A stretch of 64,000 nucleotides of DNA from the NCBI RefSeq assembly GCF_003130405.1, contig NZ_QEAS01000004.1, forward strand, positions 154,644 through 218,643, in the 5' to 3' direction. The DNA comes from Pararcticibacter amylolyticus (GTDB taxonomy: Bacteria > Bacteroidota > Bacteroidia > Sphingobacteriales > Sphingobacteriaceae). The notes under the pieces are model-generated. The model was given only the letters and a program-made list of their open reading frames with translations. It was not told the origin of the DNA and made no database searches. This document shows, in pieces, positions 63,324-64,000 of this stretch. Numbering within the stretch: position 1 is the first letter of the stretch; each line of letters begins with the position of its first letter. The translations under genes and the position numbers were made by a program.

Positions 63324-63364
63324 TTGATAATTTTAGTTTGATAGATATTGTAATATAAAGTATA

Positions 63365-64000
63365 ATGAGAATCATTCAACTCTACTTTTTTGTATTCTTA
63401 CTTCCTTTCAGCCTGCTTGCATGCAGGCATACCAGAACAGCTGATTCGCAGGAAAACGAGATACCTGCTACAGATACCGTATCTCTTAAATACAGGGCCC
63501 TTCACGGAGCTACCATGCAGATTGATCCAACATTTCCTTATTACAGGAACCGTTCGGTGGAAAGCATTGCAGAGGAGGTGGAGCTCGCCGGATATCATGC
63601 TGTTCATTATTTTGTAGTGAACGAGAACGAGGTAAACCGGGAGCTTATAGAAGCCTTTCATAAAAGGAATATGCCGGTATGGCTGATGGTGGTGGGAAAT
63701 GGCACCTATTCAACTAAAGGTCTTCCCGTCGGCTGGGAGAACTGGAAAATGGAAATGACGAAAGAAGCCAACGGCGGCAGCTTTACATTTTTTTCACTTT
63801 TTAATAAAGAATTTACCGAATGGAAAAAGAAGGCCCTGGTAAAGCTTGTGAAGGACTACCCTTTCGATGGAGTGGAAATGGCCGAAACCTATTTCCCGGA
63901 ATGGGATGCGATCCGAACCGGACGCTATGGCGATGTCGGTCCTGTAGCCCGCAAAGCTTTTAAAGACCAATACAACGCCGAAATGCCTGATTTTACAAAT
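63365..64000 (+). CDS. TIM-barrel-like lipoprotein, 3' end cut by the window edge
   Basis: The frame is open from the ATG at 63365 to the last base, giving 212 codons without a stop. The start is supported by a lipoprotein signal (RIIQLYFFVFLLPFSLLAC, Cys20). The mature part reads like the first strands of a glycoside-hydrolase-type barrel: LHGATMQIDPTFPYY, AGYHAVHYFVVNENEVNRELIEAFHKR, MPVWLMVVGNG, and FDGVEMAETYFPEWD, with candidate acidic catalytic residues at strand ends. A 41-bp gap separates it from the DUF1501 gene, so it probably belongs to the same operon. The missing C-terminus prevents a family call. Confidence 0.75.
   Translation, partial: MRIIQLYFFVFLLPFSLLACRHTRTADSQENEIPATDTVSLKYRALHGATMQIDPTFPYYRNRSVESIAEEVELAGYHAVHYFVVNENEVNRELIEAFHKRNMPVWLMVVGNGTYSTKGLPVGWENWKMEMTKEANGGSFTFFSLFNKEFTEWKKKALVKLVKDYPFDGVEMAETYFPEWDAIRTGRYGDVGPVARKAFKDQYNAEMPDFTN

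Noticed and set aside
1-64000. CRISPR arrays, tRNA genes, insertion sequences, integrase or toxin-antitoxin genes
   Set aside because: None was seen on reading both strands: no evenly spaced short repeats, no cloverleaf with a GTTCGAATC-type arm, and no transposase-like protein.

Overview
The window comes from a Bacteroidota chromosome, most likely Sphingobacteriia (Pedobacter-like or a relative). Two SusC/SusD pairs lie behind ECF sigma/FecR regulators, there are LytTR two-component systems, a C-terminal type IX secretion (T9SS) sorting domain, lipoprotein signals, and promoter-like sequences of the Bacteroidota type (TTTG then TAnnTTTG). No tRNA, rRNA, CRISPR array, insertion sequence or phage gene was seen. 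Both edges cut a gene: 1-564 at the left and 63365-64000 at the right.

Layout. 1-4422: the tail of an unknown protein, then a TonB-dependent siderophore receptor with a PepSY membrane protein. 4483-8626: an AraC regulator divergent from an L-fucose set (GH29 fucosidase, aldo/keto reductase, mutarotase) that ends in a perfect 46-nt palindrome. 8673-12263: two divergent thioredoxin-fold envelope proteins around a 38-nt inverted repeat. 12342-14076: a LytTR histidine kinase/response regulator pair. 14267-23264 (minus strand): ECF sigma, FecR, SusC, SusD, and an unusual fusion of a NamZ-type (DUF1343) muramidase-like domain with an endonuclease/exonuclease/phosphatase domain, which looks like a peptidoglycan-scavenging locus. 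23524-26398: START-domain, thioredoxin-like and lipoprotein genes, with a long imperfect fold-back repeat at 24300-24622.

26649-34322 (minus strand): a nine-gene operon of DUF2147 protein, TolC, membrane-fusion protein, ABC permease, ABC ATPase, outer-membrane protein, an 81-residue cysteine-rich lipoprotein, and a LytTR kinase/regulator pair. A 15-bp direct repeat with a 21-bp period lies upstream of its first gene and looks like a LytTR binding site, so the operon is probably autoregulated. This is the best candidate in the window for an undescribed system. 34516-43377: an S41 protease lipoprotein and a 2457-residue T9SS-exported NHL/cadherin-like/FG-GAP protein. 43456-47680: HD-domain phosphohydrolase, GntR regulator, IlvD, methyltransferase.

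48164-64000 (plus strand): a second utilisation locus of ECF sigma, FecR, SusC, SusD, surface lipoprotein, a metallophosphatase fused to a glycerophosphodiester phosphodiesterase, a DUF4434-like protein, AGE epimerase, FucP-type transporter, DUF1501 protein and a TIM-barrel-like lipoprotein cut by the window edge. The enzymes suggest uptake and breakdown of a glycan carrying phosphodiester links. Hairpins between FecR and SusC (both loci) and before the enzyme block (second locus) may set different expression levels inside these operons.
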